A stretch of DNA of 64,000 nucleotides from Paracoccaceae bacterium (GCA_958296035.1 OY282431.1:1305001-1369000); one strand, 5' to 3'; positions 38,333 to 49,041 are shown, counted from the stretch's first letter. Translations and numbers: made by a program. The notes: generated by a model not told the origin, from the letters alone.

Positions 38333-38750
38333 GATCCGCGTCCTGGTGTGTCCAACCCAAATATGGCAGGCGCCGATCCTTGGTCGAACGCCACGCAATG
38401 CAGAAGCCAGGTGGTGTTGGCCTTCTTGAATGCCGGCATTCGCTGCGGCCCGATGCGTCGGACCGGAACCAACATTTGTCATTATACGTGTGTTTGTTGC
38501 ACGGCGGGGAATTCAACCGAAAGACTTCGGCCTTGCTGAGCACAGCGGCCCCGGGGCATTTCCTCTGAACGACAAATGCCTCAGGTCGAAGCGGCACATC
38601 CTGCTTCCCATTTCCCTTGTGAAGGGCAGTCAGATCATAAAGTGGATAGAAGCTGTACAGTTCAGTGCTCATTTGCATACTCGCTGCAATCGGCTTGATC
38701 GCGTTGAAGAATTCAGAAGTCATTACTGGGAAGAGGGCAGGGTAGTAGCG
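38333..38750 (-). other. Gap between rimM and trmD
   Basis: About 420 bp inside an operon that is normally tightly packed. No recognisable gene on either strand. The upstream part of the trmD frame remains open here but encodes no known domain. Confidence 0.5.
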
Positions 38751-39308
38751 CTACCTGTAGGCGGCCAGATTGTCGATGACGATTTGCCCCTCTTCGACCA
38801 TGACCATGGGAGCGTTGTCGCGATTGAACGGAAGTATTACTTCTGTGCCATCGTCGAGCCTGAGCTCAAGCAGGTCACCGGCACCAAAATTGTACACTGA
38901 CTTGATTCGTCCTAACTGCAATCCGTCCGAATTGCATGCCTGGAGTCCAATAAGATCGATGACATAAAAGGAGTCCTCCTCCAACTCTGGAAATAGTTTG
39001 CGAAGAGCATAGAGCCGTGTATGGGTAAGTTTCCCAGCCTCCTCTCTGCTGTTAATGCCGCTGACCCCAACCACGAGAAAGTCGGCTTTTTCGGCCACAA
39101 TCTCCAGTTCAAAACGCTGACCGCCCCGACGGGAATAGAGCGGATTATAGTGCACGATGTCACCTGCCCGGATACAGTAGCTTTGCAATTTGACAAGTCC
39201 GCGTACACCGTGTGGTGCCCCAAACGTGCCAACGCAAACCAGACGGCCTGGTAGCGCTATCTCATCGCTTGCCGGCTCGGAAAACGTGCTGGCTCCAGGT
39301 GTCGGCAT
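38751..39308 (-). CDS. rimM: Ribosome maturation factor RimM
   Basis: 185 residues. The N-terminal RimM domain carries LVCVGTFGAPHGVRGLVKLQ and the YALRKLFPELEEDSFYVIDL junction to the C-terminal PRC-barrel with GRIKSVYNFGAGDLLEL and ILPFNRDNAPMV. RimM binds S19 and promotes 30S head maturation. The first ~20 residues are a nonconserved extension. It lies 32 bp after rpsP. Confidence 0.95.
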   Translation of the reverse strand: MPTPGASTFSEPASDEIALPGRLVCVGTFGAPHGVRGLVKLQSYCIRAGDIVHYNPLYSRRGGQRFELEIVAEKADFLVVGVSGINSREEAGKLTHTRLYALRKLFPELEEDSFYVIDLIGLQACNSDGLQLGRIKSVYNFGAGDLLELRLDDGTEVILPFNRDNAPMVMVEEGQIVIDNLAAYR

Positions 39309-39340
39309 TCCTTGATGGCCACCTGCTTGTCGAAGTCCGG

Positions 39341-39676
39341 TCAGGCCCCTCCGTCGGCAGCCTGCCGACGTTCAAGTTCCTTGGCACCGGGCAATCCCTT
39401 GGTGGGATTGTTACGTTCCCTGGGCGGGAGCTCACCAGCGGTTTCCAGCAGGCGTGAAACCCGGTCTGAAGGTGACGCACCCTGGCCTAGCCAGTAGCGG
39501 ATGCGTTCAATCTTCAAATTAACCCGATTCTCGTGATTCTTGGGCAGAAGCGGATTGTAGGTTCCGAGCAATTCGATGAAGCGACCATCGCGAGGCATGC
39601 GACTGTCGGCAGCGACAATCCTGTACTGGGGACGTTTCTTTGCCCCTGTGCGGGTAAGACGAATTCGGATCGCCAA
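39341..39676 (-). CDS. rpsP: 30S ribosomal protein S16
   Basis: 111 residues beginning [20 protein letters not shown], the S16 signature, with [20 protein letters not shown] and [20 protein letters not shown]. The C-terminal ~30 residues are a charged extension common in alphaproteobacteria. It lies between the chorismate mutase gene and rimM. Confidence 0.97.
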   Translation of the reverse strand: MAIRIRLTRTGAKKRPQYRIVAADSRMPRDGRFIELLGTYNPLLPKNHENRVNLKIERIRYWLGQGASPSDRVSRLLETAGELPPRERNNPTKGLPGAKELERRQAADGGA

Positions 39677-39688
39677 AATTAATTCCTT

Positions 39689-40000
39689 TCAGTTCTCAAT
39701 TTGTGTCTTGCGTTGACAGTTGTGATTCTTGATGACCTCATCAATCACGAAACGAATGAACCGGCGGGCAAATTCTGGGTCCATGTCGGCGCTGATTGCG
39801 AGCTGTGCAAGACGCTCGATCTGCCAGGCTTCGCGTTCCGGATCACAAGGTAAAAGACCGTGGGTTGCCTTTAGTCTTCCTACTTCCTGAGTTTGTTTGA
39901 AGCGCTCTGCCAACGTATAGATGAGAATTGCATCAAGTCTGTCGATCGATTCCCTATATTGTTTCAGAAGCGCCATGGCCTGCGACGCGTCATTGGTCAA
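39689..40000 (-). CDS. Chorismate mutase (AroQ class)
   Basis: 103 residues, all helical. YRESIDRLDAILIYTLAERF and TQEVGRLKATHGL (the Lys-containing active-site helix) followed by DPEREAWQIERL match monofunctional AroQ-type enzymes that rearrange chorismate to prephenate for Phe/Tyr synthesis. It stands between ffh and rpsP, a location conserved in many alphaproteobacteria. Confidence 0.9.
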   Translation of the reverse strand: MTNDASQAMALLKQYRESIDRLDAILIYTLAERFKQTQEVGRLKATHGLLPCDPEREAWQIERLAQLAISADMDPEFARRFIRFVIDEVIKNHNCQRKTQIEN

Positions 40001-40081
40001 GGCGACATCCTCGTATAAAGATGGGCGATTCGCGGTTTCCCCCGTAGCATCAGACCTTCAAGTCGGGCCATGCTGGCAGCA

Positions 40082-41518
40082 TCATCGCCGTCGAAAGGAT
40101 CTGCCATATGAAACCGGAGGTCTCATCGCGCCGAGCGGGGGTGTAGGCATTGCTGGACTTGCGCTGCCTGTCGCACGGCCCATCGCAGTTTCATGAACTT
40201 CCCTGAGCAGGCCTTTCTTGGCAGCGCGCTTGCCAAGACTTGCCATCTGCCTTTGCAACTTGAGAAGATTGTTGACATCCGAAACAGCGCGCCCGGATCC
40301 GGATGCAATACGCCGTTTGCGGCTGGCATGAATAATTCGAGGGTTGGCACGCTCCCTTTTGGTCATCGAGTTGATGATTGCCAAATTCCTTTTCATCTCC
40401 AGGTCCAGTTGCTGAACGTCGCCATCGCCCAGTTTGGGCAATTGTCCCTTGGGCATCATGGACAGTACGTTCTGCACGCCACCCATTTTTCTCATGTTTT
40501 CCAGCTGGAAGCGCAAATCGTTCATGTTGAACTTGCCGCGGCCGAAGCGCTTCAATGATCGCTCGACCTTTTCCTTCTCAAGCGTCTCGGCAGCCTTCTC
40601 AACGAGCGAGACGATGTCTCCCATGCCAAGGATAGTGCCCGCTATCCGGGCTGGGTCAAAGCGCTGCAAGTCATCGAGCCGCTCGCCGGTTCCGATAAAC
40701 TTGATGGGCTTGTGCGTGATTGCGCGCATGCTAAGCGCCGCGCCACCTCGACCATCGCCTTCCATCCTGGTCAGGACGATGCCTGTGATTCCTATGACAT
40801 CAGTGAATTCCTTTGCTACATTCACAGCATCCTGGCCGGTCAATCCGTCCACCACCAGCAGTGTTTCGCGAGGGTTCGTGAGCTCATGGACTTGTACCAT
40901 CTCTCCCATGAGATCCCTGTCGACATGCAGACGACCGGCGGTATCGAGAAGCAGCACATCGTATCCTGAAAACGTTGCCATCTTCTGGGAGCGCGCTGCG
41001 ATCTCAACGGCTGACAACCCCGATGAAAGTGGCGTCGTCTTGACGCCGGCCTGCTCACCCAACACTTTCAATTGCTCCATTGCGGCTGGGCGACTGGTGT
41101 CGAGAGAGGACATAAGCACCTTCTTGCCCTGTTTCTGGGCAAGCATCTTTCCAACCTTGGCTGTCGTTGTTGTCTTGCCGGATCCCTGAAGCCCGACCAT
41201 CATGACTGTGGCCACGGGAGTGTTGACCTTGAGATCGCTGCTTTCCCTGTCGTCTCCAGACAACACGCTGATCAACTCGTCGTGAACAATCTTTATGACC
41301 TGTTGCGCCGGTGTAACCGACCTGAGAACAGCCTGTCCCGTAGCTCGACGCTGCACGGTACGAATGAAAGATCTGACAACCGGCAGGGACACGTCGGACT
41401 CAAGCAGCGAGACACGCACCTCGCGCATTGCCGCAGCAACATCTTCTTCGCTAATGGATCCCTTGCGAGACAGGCTGGAGAATGCCGAAGAAAATCGTTC
41501 CGATATGGATTCAAACAT
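40082..41518 (-). CDS. ffh: Signal recognition particle protein Ffh
   Basis: 478 residues from MFESISERFSSAFSSL at 41518. The N domain is followed by the GTPase domain with GLQGSGKTTTTAKVGKMLA, DTSRPAAMEQLKVLG, LLDTAGRLHVD and ILTRMEGDGRGGAALS. The methionine-rich M domain (GKFNMNDLRFQLENMRKMGG, with further Met residues) binds SRP RNA and signal peptides. Ffh delivers nascent membrane proteins to FtsY and the translocon. The upstream in-frame ATG at 41563 is not supported. Confidence 0.96.
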   Translation of the reverse strand: MFESISERFSSAFSSLSRKGSISEEDVAAAMREVRVSLLESDVSLPVVRSFIRTVQRRATGQAVLRSVTPAQQVIKIVHDELISVLSGDDRESSDLKVNTPVATVMMVGLQGSGKTTTTAKVGKMLAQKQGKKVLMSSLDTSRPAAMEQLKVLGEQAGVKTTPLSSGLSAVEIAARSQKMATFSGYDVLLLDTAGRLHVDRDLMGEMVQVHELTNPRETLLVVDGLTGQDAVNVAKEFTDVIGITGIVLTRMEGDGRGGAALSMRAITHKPIKFIGTGERLDDLQRFDPARIAGTILGMGDIVSLVEKAAETLEKEKVERSLKRFGRGKFNMNDLRFQLENMRKMGGVQNVLSMMPKGQLPKLGDGDVQQLDLEMKRNLAIINSMTKRERANPRIIHASRKRRIASGSGRAVSDVNNLLKLQRQMASLGKRAAKKGLLREVHETAMGRATGSASPAMPTPPLGAMRPPVSYGRSFRRR

Positions 41519-42379
41519 GTATTGAGATTCCGGCCAGCAGGATATTGTGATCAGTGTATACAATGGGCATGCGGAACCACTACAACCGCTCTAGGTCGGT
41601 TCCAGATCAGGATATGCATGGGACCACGCAAGTGTTCGGCTGATATAGTGTACGCTATGAATTGCGTCAATGACCATGGGCCGCAGGATGGGTTTCGTAC
41701 AATGATTGAAATTCGTCTTCAACGAGCTACCCAAATCCCTTCTTGCGATACTTGCGTCTCGTTTGTCCGAGGTGAATGGACTCCTGGTGTTTGAAATATC
41801 AGGAGGTTAAAAGGTGCCTTGAGCGTTGCGGTACCAAGTTCCTTTCCAGATTACGATCCAAGGGAGATCAAGCCGAAGCCGAGACCGGAAGGAATTTCCC
41901 GCCCCACCGCATTCGACCTGGCATACGGCCCTTCACGAGAATATTCGCTGACATCGGGCTGGTGGAATCGTTGCGTCTGACATCACACGTCTCCCTTTGC
42001 TGTATTACGAAGGGGGTTGAATTCCCGAAGCCTCCGGAAATTCCGTTCATAATCCGTCTCCACCAGGCAGACACTTGCCCCCGCCGCCGCGGCAAGGAGT
42101 ATGTCAAGGATGCTGCACCCTGCCCATCGCCATCAGGCGCGCAGACCAGACCACTTCTACTACAACCGAGACATTCAAGAACACCTTGCGAATATACTTG
42201 CCCTGCAACCAGTATCTGAGTCCTCTCGCCACCTGTAACCAGGCTTCGAGGCTGTCAATCGCCCTGCCGTTGTGCAGTTTGAGAATGCCGCGCCCTTCGA
42301 CAGGCGCCCTCGACTGGCCGCGATCGGTTCCGAACAGCGGCGAGTGCCGCAGCGCCGCGAATAGTCAGGCAGTGCGCGA
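41519..42379 (+). other. Debris region upstream of ffh
   Basis: About 860 bp holding the ffh promoter (minus strand) and otherwise decayed sequence. A plus-strand stretch near 41830-41950 reads SFPDYDPREIKPKPRPEG and continues protein-like for about 45 codons, but I do not recognise it, and it is broken on both sides. Confidence 0.4.
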
Positions 42380-43265
42380 GCGGGCGCAGCAGGTCCCGGG
42401 CGGATTCGAGGGCCATCATCCCGAAACCCTTGGCGTCGCACTGTACCAACGCCCGTTTCAGCCCTGGTCGCCCGCAACACGGTCGCATGGCTCTGGCCAG
42501 AGTCTTCATTGCCAAGGCGGTGTACAACCTGGCGACGACACGGTCTCCTGTTGATCGTTTCTAGGGTGATCCTTGTGTTGCGCCAGCTGTGCGCTGGGAG
42601 ATTGTCGAGCACCTGCCGAGAGAGTCGACCTTTCGGCGCGCCTTTGCCGGGTTTGCTGAGCCGAGTGTTCCCGGGTGCCTTCATAAGGCATTGATTGAAC
42701 TGGCGTATGGGGATGCATGTGTTGGTCATATTCTCGGGAACGAAACGGCGATAGGGAGGCAAGAGAAAGCCCTGAAACAGCAAGACAGGGGGGACGAGTA
42801 GGCGGTCAAGCCCAGGCGCAAGCGCGGTCGTCCGCACAAAGGCGAGGAGGTTCCGGTCAGCTGCATCCTGACCTCGGCCTCGCTGCATGACAGCCAGGAG
42901 TCAATTCCGCTGGCTGCGATGAGCGGCTGACGGACGGCCTTTGTCGACAAGCTGATGGACGCCGCCTATGACTACAAGGACATCGCCGGGCGCAGCCGGG
43001 CATCGGGTCATGTGCCGATCAATTATGTCAAAGTGCACCACGCCAGGGCGTTCAAAGAGCATCGCAAGACGGAGACCCTTGCCCGCCGCTGCGCCGGCTT
43101 TGTCGGCCCTAAAGAGGAGCGCTGCAGGTTCCGCTCGACAGTGGAACGTGTGTATCACGTCAGTCTGGTTGGTAGGTTGCGTCAATCGAGATGACGGTAT
43201 CTGACACCACGGCATCCTGGTGATGACTGCCGAACGGATGTTGCAACTGGCGGAATCCGCCTGAG
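42380..43265 (+). pseudogene. IS5-superfamily-like DDE transposase, decayed copy 1
   Basis: Homologous along its length to the better-preserved minus-strand copy at 44067-45205. Fragments in order: MALARVFIAKAVYNLATTR from 42486, ending in TAG; after a frameshift, RWEIVEHLPRESTFRRAFAG from 42589; then RRKRGRPHKGEEVPVSCILT and SASLHDSQESIPLAAMSG, a stop; then KLMDAAYDYKDIAGRSRASG and ERCRFRSTVERV before a final stop. Several stops and frameshifts rule out function. The C-terminal RLKDEFGG segment is lost. Confidence 0.75.
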
Positions 43266-44066
43266 CTGCGGGCGTCACCTGACACCATTGGACATCAATC
43301 GAACTGTGGCTATCCCTGTTTCGAGGACGGTGCGATCAGGCACGCCTCCCTGGCAGGGACATTGGTAGGAAAAGGACGCAATCCCACAGTTAGCAGGTGC
43401 AAATCACCGAATGACGACCCGCGGTCGCCGAATGTTATACAATTGCCCTCATCATGATGCCGCAACGGTTTCGAATGTGGAATTGCTGCGATATTCCTGC
43501 AAGAGACTCGGCTTTCCAATTTTCAACAATGACTCGCCCGATTACGCGCTTCTTCAACGATACTTCTGATATTTCAGTTTTCGCAATGATGATCTGCACA
43601 GCAACACTATACAGTTCCCTGACAACGTCCGCCGTCTTCGCAAGGCGCGCGATGGCGGGAATTTTCAATGTGAGCGATCCCTGATGGACCTGGGTCGCTT
43701 GAGGGATACGACATACAGCTCCCGCGGGTGCCAATCGCGAGCTATGCTCGCGCTATTCGCCAACCAGGACCTACGGGACTGGGCAGTTCCAGAACGATCC
43801 GTGCTTTCGTAAGTGTACTATACATTGACTGATCATCCGAATCTTCACCACCTACTTCCGTTGGATTGTTGCGGAAGTCATCCTTCGACTTGTGGTCGCT
43901 ATTCCACCGAGCCTCTTGCAAAATGAAGGCACGTTCAGGGGATCAAACCAGTGGTCAGACCGGAAATGCATCGTTGGAGACGCTCCACAGCCACTTCAGT
44001 GCAGATTGTCCTGGTTTGTCGCTGTTGTCTCCAATTCAGGACGCGCCTCGATACGCCGGTCCCGAA
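43266..44066 (+). other. Stretch between two opposed transposase copies
   Basis: About 800 bp. An open frame of 99 codons lies on the minus strand (43435-43734) and one of 76 on the plus strand (43454-43684); neither shows a known domain. The region is bounded by the 3' ends of both transposase copies. Confidence 0.4.
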
Positions 44067-45205
44067 TCATGACCGGCGGACCGCGGACCGGAGGTCCCCG
44101 TCCCGGCATCGGGGCCGCAGACGACCCAACCGGTCGGCGGTCAGTGCCACACTGCCGAACATCAGGCGGGCGAAGACCCTGGCAGGGCCGCGGACATAGA
44201 CGTTGCGGCCACCGAATTCGTCCTTCAGACGGCCATTGACACCGCTCCGCAGTGCTGCGCAATCGGTAGCGCAGGCTGGCCGGGTCGATTTGACTGGCGT
44301 GCCGCTGCGCCGTCGCCTCACGGGCCAGGACCTCCTTCAGCCGCTTGTTGCGGCGGGGGTTGGTCCTGATGATCGCCACCTGTCCAGACGCCTCGCAATA
44401 CGCCTTGATCGCCTTGGCATCATAGGCACTGTCCATCAACGCATACAGATGCGCCACCCGCTCGCCGGTCAGCACCGCCACCTGACTGTCATGCCGCGAG
44501 GCCGAGGTCAGGATGCAGCTGAGCGGAACGCCGCCATCGGCGACGTCAAGGTGCAACTTGTCACCGCACCAGGTCATGCAATGTCCCTTCGAACCCTTCT
44601 TCCTGCCCACATCGCAGTTGTATGGCAATGCGGCCAGCATCGCCTCCAGGCTTTGCCGCCCTTGCCGATCAGGCAGGCTCCCGTCCCGCTGCCGCCTCCT
44701 GCCGGCGGCCCCGGGCTTCGCCTTCTCCCGACCCTCTGTCGCCGTTGCATCCCGTGAAACATGCCCCACCAAGTGACCATCATACGCCTGCCTGACCATC
44801 GTCTCATGCCCCACCTCGGAACGTACGCCAAGACGTCACCTCGCTCGGACCCTCGCCGGAAAACACCCGGCCGCACATCCGGCGCCGCGACTTGTCGACC
44901 CTCAGCCGGTCAGGAAGGGCGCTCGTTGTCGGCAGGTTCCATACCGCCCTGGCAACAAAGGCCCGGGCCATGGCAACACGGTCCTTCGGGGGCCGCCCGA
45001 TGCCACTGTAGCGCTTGATGCAGGCAAGGCTCTCGCAGGCGGCCATGTCGATCACCTGCAGGAAGTTCCTGCAGCGCTCCGTCCCCGGTCCGTCGTCCTC
45101 GGGCTCGGGAACGGGAGTGGGTTGAAACAGGCAGGACAAGCGGCTGATGCCGGCTTCGGGCGTCATGGGGCGGTCACCGGTATCTTGTGTTTTCGATACC
45201 ATCAT
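44067..45205 (-). pseudogene. IS5-superfamily-like DDE transposase, decayed copy 2
   Basis: Minus-strand transposase in three frames. The N-terminal part (from 45205) has KRYSGIGRPPKDRVAMARAF and VARAVWNLPTTSALPDRL. The middle frame has DGHLVGHVSRDATATEGREK, DKLHLDVADGGVPLSCILTS, then SRHDSQVAV and ALMDSAYDAKAIKAYCEASG. The C-terminal frame has NGRLKDEFGGRNVYVRG and LMFGSVALTADRL. Repairing two frameshifts would give a nearly complete ~370-residue enzyme, so this copy decayed later than copy 1. Intact elements of this type carry one gene. Confidence 0.85.
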
Positions 45206-45212
45206 TAACCCA

Positions 45213-45263
45213 TGTCAATGCTAAGTTATAATTCCTCGTTTCTGCTAAGTTAGTGATCCCCAC
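45213..45263 (+). repeat. IS-end-like element, copy A
   Basis: A 51-bp segment that aligns without gaps to 54474-54524 (39 of 51 bases identical by hand count). It starts TGTCAATGCTAAGTTATAA, contains a direct repeat TGCTAAGTT spaced 22 bp apart, and ends CCCCAC. Paired internal repeats behind a TG terminus are like the ends of IS21-type elements; this family assignment is inference. It lies 8 bp upstream of the start of transposase copy 2. Confidence 0.5.
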
Positions 45264-45539
45264 ATGTGCTGCCTCTCGCCCAGGCCCAGCCCAAGAACAA
45301 TCCGGTTGTTTCCGGCCGGCGGAGGCCGCAATGAGCCTGTTTTGCAAGAGGCTCCACCATTTAGTAAGTCCGAATGACATGTCGGAAGACGCCTTGGAAA
45401 GATCTGGGGTGGGGTGACCGGGCCCTGCCGCACAAGTCTCGAAACATTGCTTGGAGGACATTCCAATCGAGCTCGTCGACACCCAATCATGCGATCACGA
45501 CGCTGCAATAGCAGCGGGGATATGGAAGTGAGGCAGGAT

Positions 45540-46490
45540 ATGACCGCCAACTACGTGGATTACGAGAAGTCTGTCCGTCAGTCCTTTTGGGATTGGGCTG
45601 ATCGACATCACAGGGGTGAGCTGGATGGCGAACGCCGGGAGAACGGTCCGCCCGTTCTCGCCGTTGAACACGTCCTGGAGAATGTCCTCGTGCCCGAGGA
45701 TATGGCGCGGACGCGTCGAATTCGCGAGACCGCGTCGCAAATTCCATGACACCGCTGGTTTCGAAGCCTCAAAAGTTCCCAAGCTTTGACCTGCAGCGTA
45801 TTTGGTGCAATCCACGCCTTCGAACGACTGGATGTCCTGCTGTCGGTGGAAGCGGAGTGCGGACGGCCTGCGTTTGGCAATGATACCGACAGAGTGGCAA
45901 TGGAGCTCGAGCACGAGGTGCGTACGCTTAAGGAGCCGAGGCCAACAAGTGTCGATGTTCTAATTCGCGGGCGGCATGTTCGGGTTCCCGTGGAATGCAA
46001 GTTCACCGAACAGGAATTCGGTACCTGTTCGCGGCCCGGGCTGAAGCCCGAGGCCCCCAGGTATTGCGATGGCAGTTACCGGGTTCAGCAGGGCCGCCGC
46101 ACGCGGTGCTCACTGACGGAACAGGGAATCCGCTATTGGGAGCATTTGCCCGACCTGTTCGATTGGGCAGCGGACCGTGACCATAGTCCCTGCCCGTTTG
46201 GGGCGTCGTATCAGCTCGTGCGGAATGTGTTGGCAGCCACAACTGATATCGATGTGGCGACGGAAGTTCCGGCTGGGCATGCGGTGGTCATCTACGACGC
46301 GCGCAATCCAGAGTTTCTTAGGCACGGAAAGGCCAAGCGGCAATGGGTGGCAGCAACAGAGGCTTGCCGTAAAGCCGGGTTGTTACGGCGCGTCACCTGG
46401 CAACGCTTGGTTGCGGCCTTGGCTTGCGTTCCCGAATTTGGTTGTCTCGTCGATGTGTTGGAGGCCAAATACGGCCTGTGCCCAAGTTGA
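45540..46490 (+). pseudogene. PD-(D/E)XK nuclease gene (PGN_0703-like) with one in-frame TGA
   Basis: One reading frame from ATG 45540 to 46490 interrupted only by TGA at 45747-45749. The first part reads VDYEKSVRQSFWDWADRHH and PPVLAVEHVLENVLVPED; after the stop it continues HRWFRSLKSSQALTCSVFG. The nuclease core is SVDVLIRGRHVRVPVECKF (D...ExK), with a YRVQQGRRTRCSLTEQGIRY stretch after it. I recall this as the PGN_0703-type putative restriction endonuclease family. About 316 codons in total. The single substitution suggests recent inactivation. No methyltransferase gene is adjacent. Confidence 0.7.
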
Positions 46491-47596
46491 GTGAGAGCGC
46501 CTGGGGGCTCCGTGCCCCGACCTGTGCCGGCGACGGACATCCCGCGGGGAGTTCCCACTTCCAAGCGCATAATAGGGATTGGAGAGCATTGCGGTGGCCT
46601 GGCCGTGAACCTGACGGGCGGGGATGCCATCGATAGGATCGAATGGTCTGCTGGTGTGGACCGGGGGTCGGAAGTTCCCGACGGGCGCGTCATTAATGCT
46701 GATGGCATCGTTATTGCACGTCCCAAGGCTCACCGCGACGCTTCGTCACCCGCTACCTACACGTCCTTGTTATTCCCGGGATTATCCCAAAGGCAGGGGA
46801 GTCAGATTTCTCAGTTAACTCCATTACTGATTCTCAAGTGAGACCGGTTTAATCTGGCAAGGATTTCTTGCCCAGGCGACCTCTTCAAGTGGAAGGCCTC
46901 CACGCAGTCTCAGACCAGCGCGGAGATCAAGAAGACCCACTCACCGAACGTGCTGACGGCATGACCCTATCCATTTATGAGACCGGACCTGGCGCCGAGA
47001 TCTGCATCCGCAGGCAGGCCCGCGAGGACGCAACCCCTTCCAGATTGCAACCGGCGGAGGTTTCAATTGGGCACGAGGCTGTGTACTGTCACATTGACGT
47101 CAGGCCAACGTTAGCCATCCATTTTCGTGAGGCTGCGACGAGGCATGACAATGCGCAGAGTGGCAAGAGTCCGTTTTCTGCAAGTAGGGTTGAATTACTG
47201 AACGGTATGTTGCCCGGTTTGATGTATGGCCGTCAGATGGAACTCGTGCAAAATTGATGACCGGGACGGGTATGACTGGCGGTCACAACCACTTTCGAAC
47301 GTTTGACGACCAAGTTGACAGCGGCTCTTCCTGCTTCTTCTTCGAAGGGCACCTGGCCCTTCCCCTTGTCAATCGGGTGAATTCCGGTCACTCGATAGAT
47401 TTTCGAGTGGAACCACGGGATCGTCGTTCCAAGACCAGTTGCGGTACAATTAGGAATGCTGAGAGTTGTCTTGGCACAAAGAGGATAACAGTGTCACGTC
47501 ATCGCAGTGAATACCGGGGCGAGTCAGGCGGGCTGTTGATTTCTGCACTCTTGGACCTGTGGTACCGCTTCTTGAAGCTTGGAGAAATCCAGCAGC
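46491..47596 (+). other. Debris region before the EamA transporter gene
   Basis: About 1.1 kb. Open frames of 100-140 codons occur on both strands, but none is recognisable. A plus-strand stretch near 47040-47100 (VSIGHEAVYCHI) faintly resembles the IS30 motif VSHETIYRYI but is too short to call. Confidence 0.4.
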
Positions 47597-48487
47597 ATGT
47601 CTGAAAGTAGGAAGGGGCACCTTGCCATGCTGGCGTTTTCCTTCGGGATTGCCGGTTCCTTCAGCCTGGGCAGCCAGGTCGCCAATTTGATAAGTCCTGT
47701 TGCCATCACATCAGCGAGGTTCCTTTTCACAGCGATCTTGCTCGGCACAGTCGTTGCGCTCTGGCGCAAACTGGAGTGGCGTCATCTGAAAGCAAGCTGG
47801 CGTTATGCCGTCGCCGGTTGCCTTATGGCGACCTATTTCGTGCTGATGTTCATTGCCCTGAAGACAGCCTCGGCGGTTTCGACAAGCACTGTCTTTACAC
47901 TGACGCCACTCATGTCCGGGGCATTTGGATGGATCCTGCTGCGTCAGACAATGACGAAGAGGATGTCCATAGCACTGAGTATAGGGGCTGTAGGCGCCTT
48001 ATGGGTCATCTTCGACGCCGACCTTCAGGCCTTTCTTGCCTTCAGGGTAGGGACAGGGGAGATGATTTTCTTTGTAGGTTGCGTCGCTCACGCCATTTAC
48101 ACGCCGTTCTTGCGCCTTGCCAATAGGGGAGAACCTCCAGTTGTCTTCGTGTTCGGCATGGTTTTTACTGGCAGTATCATCCTGCTGATCTACGGTTGGC
48201 GGGATATTACCTCGACCCAGTGGCTGCACTTGCCCTCGATTGTCTGGGTAACGATTGGATATGTGACACTCATCGCCACGACTCTAACCTTTGTTGCTGT
48301 CAACTTCGCTTCGCTTCGCCTGCCTTCGGCCAAGGTCATGGCCTACACTTATCTGACTCCGTCATGGGTCATCCTGTGGGAGTTCGCTTTCGGTAATGCA
48401 CTGCCACCGCTGCCGATCCTGGTTGGCGTGCTAATAACGATCGTGGCGTTGATCATGTTGTTGGGCCAGGATGGTGAACAGGTGTGA
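47597..48487 (+). CDS. EamA/DMT-family transporter
   Basis: 296 residues from ATG 47597 (the frame also allows TTG 47579). Ten hydrophobic helices in two EamA repeats. Marks include SQVANLISPVAITSARFLFT, ALKTASAVSTSTVFTLTPLM in repeat one, and AVNFASLRLPSAKVMAYTYL and TPSWVILWE in repeat two. Likely exports or imports a small metabolite across the inner membrane; the substrate cannot be predicted. It precedes the F0 operon by about 200 bp. Confidence 0.88.
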   Translation: MSESRKGHLAMLAFSFGIAGSFSLGSQVANLISPVAITSARFLFTAILLGTVVALWRKLEWRHLKASWRYAVAGCLMATYFVLMFIALKTASAVSTSTVFTLTPLMSGAFGWILLRQTMTKRMSIALSIGAVGALWVIFDADLQAFLAFRVGTGEMIFFVGCVAHAIYTPFLRLANRGEPPVVFVFGMVFTGSIILLIYGWRDITSTQWLHLPSIVWVTIGYVTLIATTLTFVAVNFASLRLPSAKVMAYTYLTPSWVILWEFAFGNALPPLPILVGVLITIVALIMLLGQDGEQV

Positions 48488-48681
48488 ATAAAGTTCAATT
48501 GCCGGCATTTTCCGGTCAACAGGGCTTGCATATCAATGGCCGACTGGCTCCCAAGACTACTGAACCTGTGGTTTCCAGGACAGAGAGCCTGTTTCTCGTC
48601 GACGTTCCCACATTGCCGGGAAGCTTGACAGATTGGCCTCATCCGCATATTCGCGAACCTTGATCGGAGACCGGGATAAGG

Positions 48682-49005
48682 ATGTCGGGGTTGCCGGATT
48701 GCGACAGGGCCAGTTCCCTGGAAAGCAGAATTCGCGCTTTGGAGGACGAAATGGAAGATCGTCCCAAAGAGCAGGGAGCCGTAAGTCAGGTGCATATTGC
48801 CTGGAGAATGATAATCGAACTTGTAACTGGAGTCGGAATGGGAGTTGTCGCAGGATTTGGGCTCGATCATTTGTTTGGCACGGCACCCGTATTGCTGGTC
48901 ATCCTGACATTGGTGGGCTTTGCGGCAGGCGTCAAACTCATGTTGCGAACGGCGCGAGAGATTGGCAGTTCCGACGCTACGCGGCAGGCTTCGTCGGGAT
49001 CGTAA
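48682..49005 (+). CDS. atpI: ATP synthase assembly protein AtpI-like
   Basis: 107 residues. A charged N-terminal segment (SSLESRIRALEDEMEDR) precedes two transmembrane helices (IIELVTGVGMGVVAGFGLDH and VLLVILTLVGFAAGVKLML). This is the AtpI/AtpZ form found first in alphaproteobacterial F0 operons; it helps assemble the c-ring. It is 36 bp ahead of atpB. Confidence 0.88.
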   Translation: MSGLPDCDRASSLESRIRALEDEMEDRPKEQGAVSQVHIAWRMIIELVTGVGMGVVAGFGLDHLFGTAPVLLVILTLVGFAAGVKLMLRTAREIGSSDATRQASSGS

Positions 49006-49041
49006 GCGAATTCGCAACGGGTTCTGAAAGGGAATAGGTAA

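Noticed and set aside
42175-42888. A 237-codon minus-strand frame
   Set aside because: It is antisense to the decayed plus-strand transposase copy 1, whose motifs are on the other strand.
47040-47110. Possible IS30-type motif (VSIGHEAVYCHI)
   Set aside because: Too short, with no flanking IS30 residues; chance similarity cannot be excluded.
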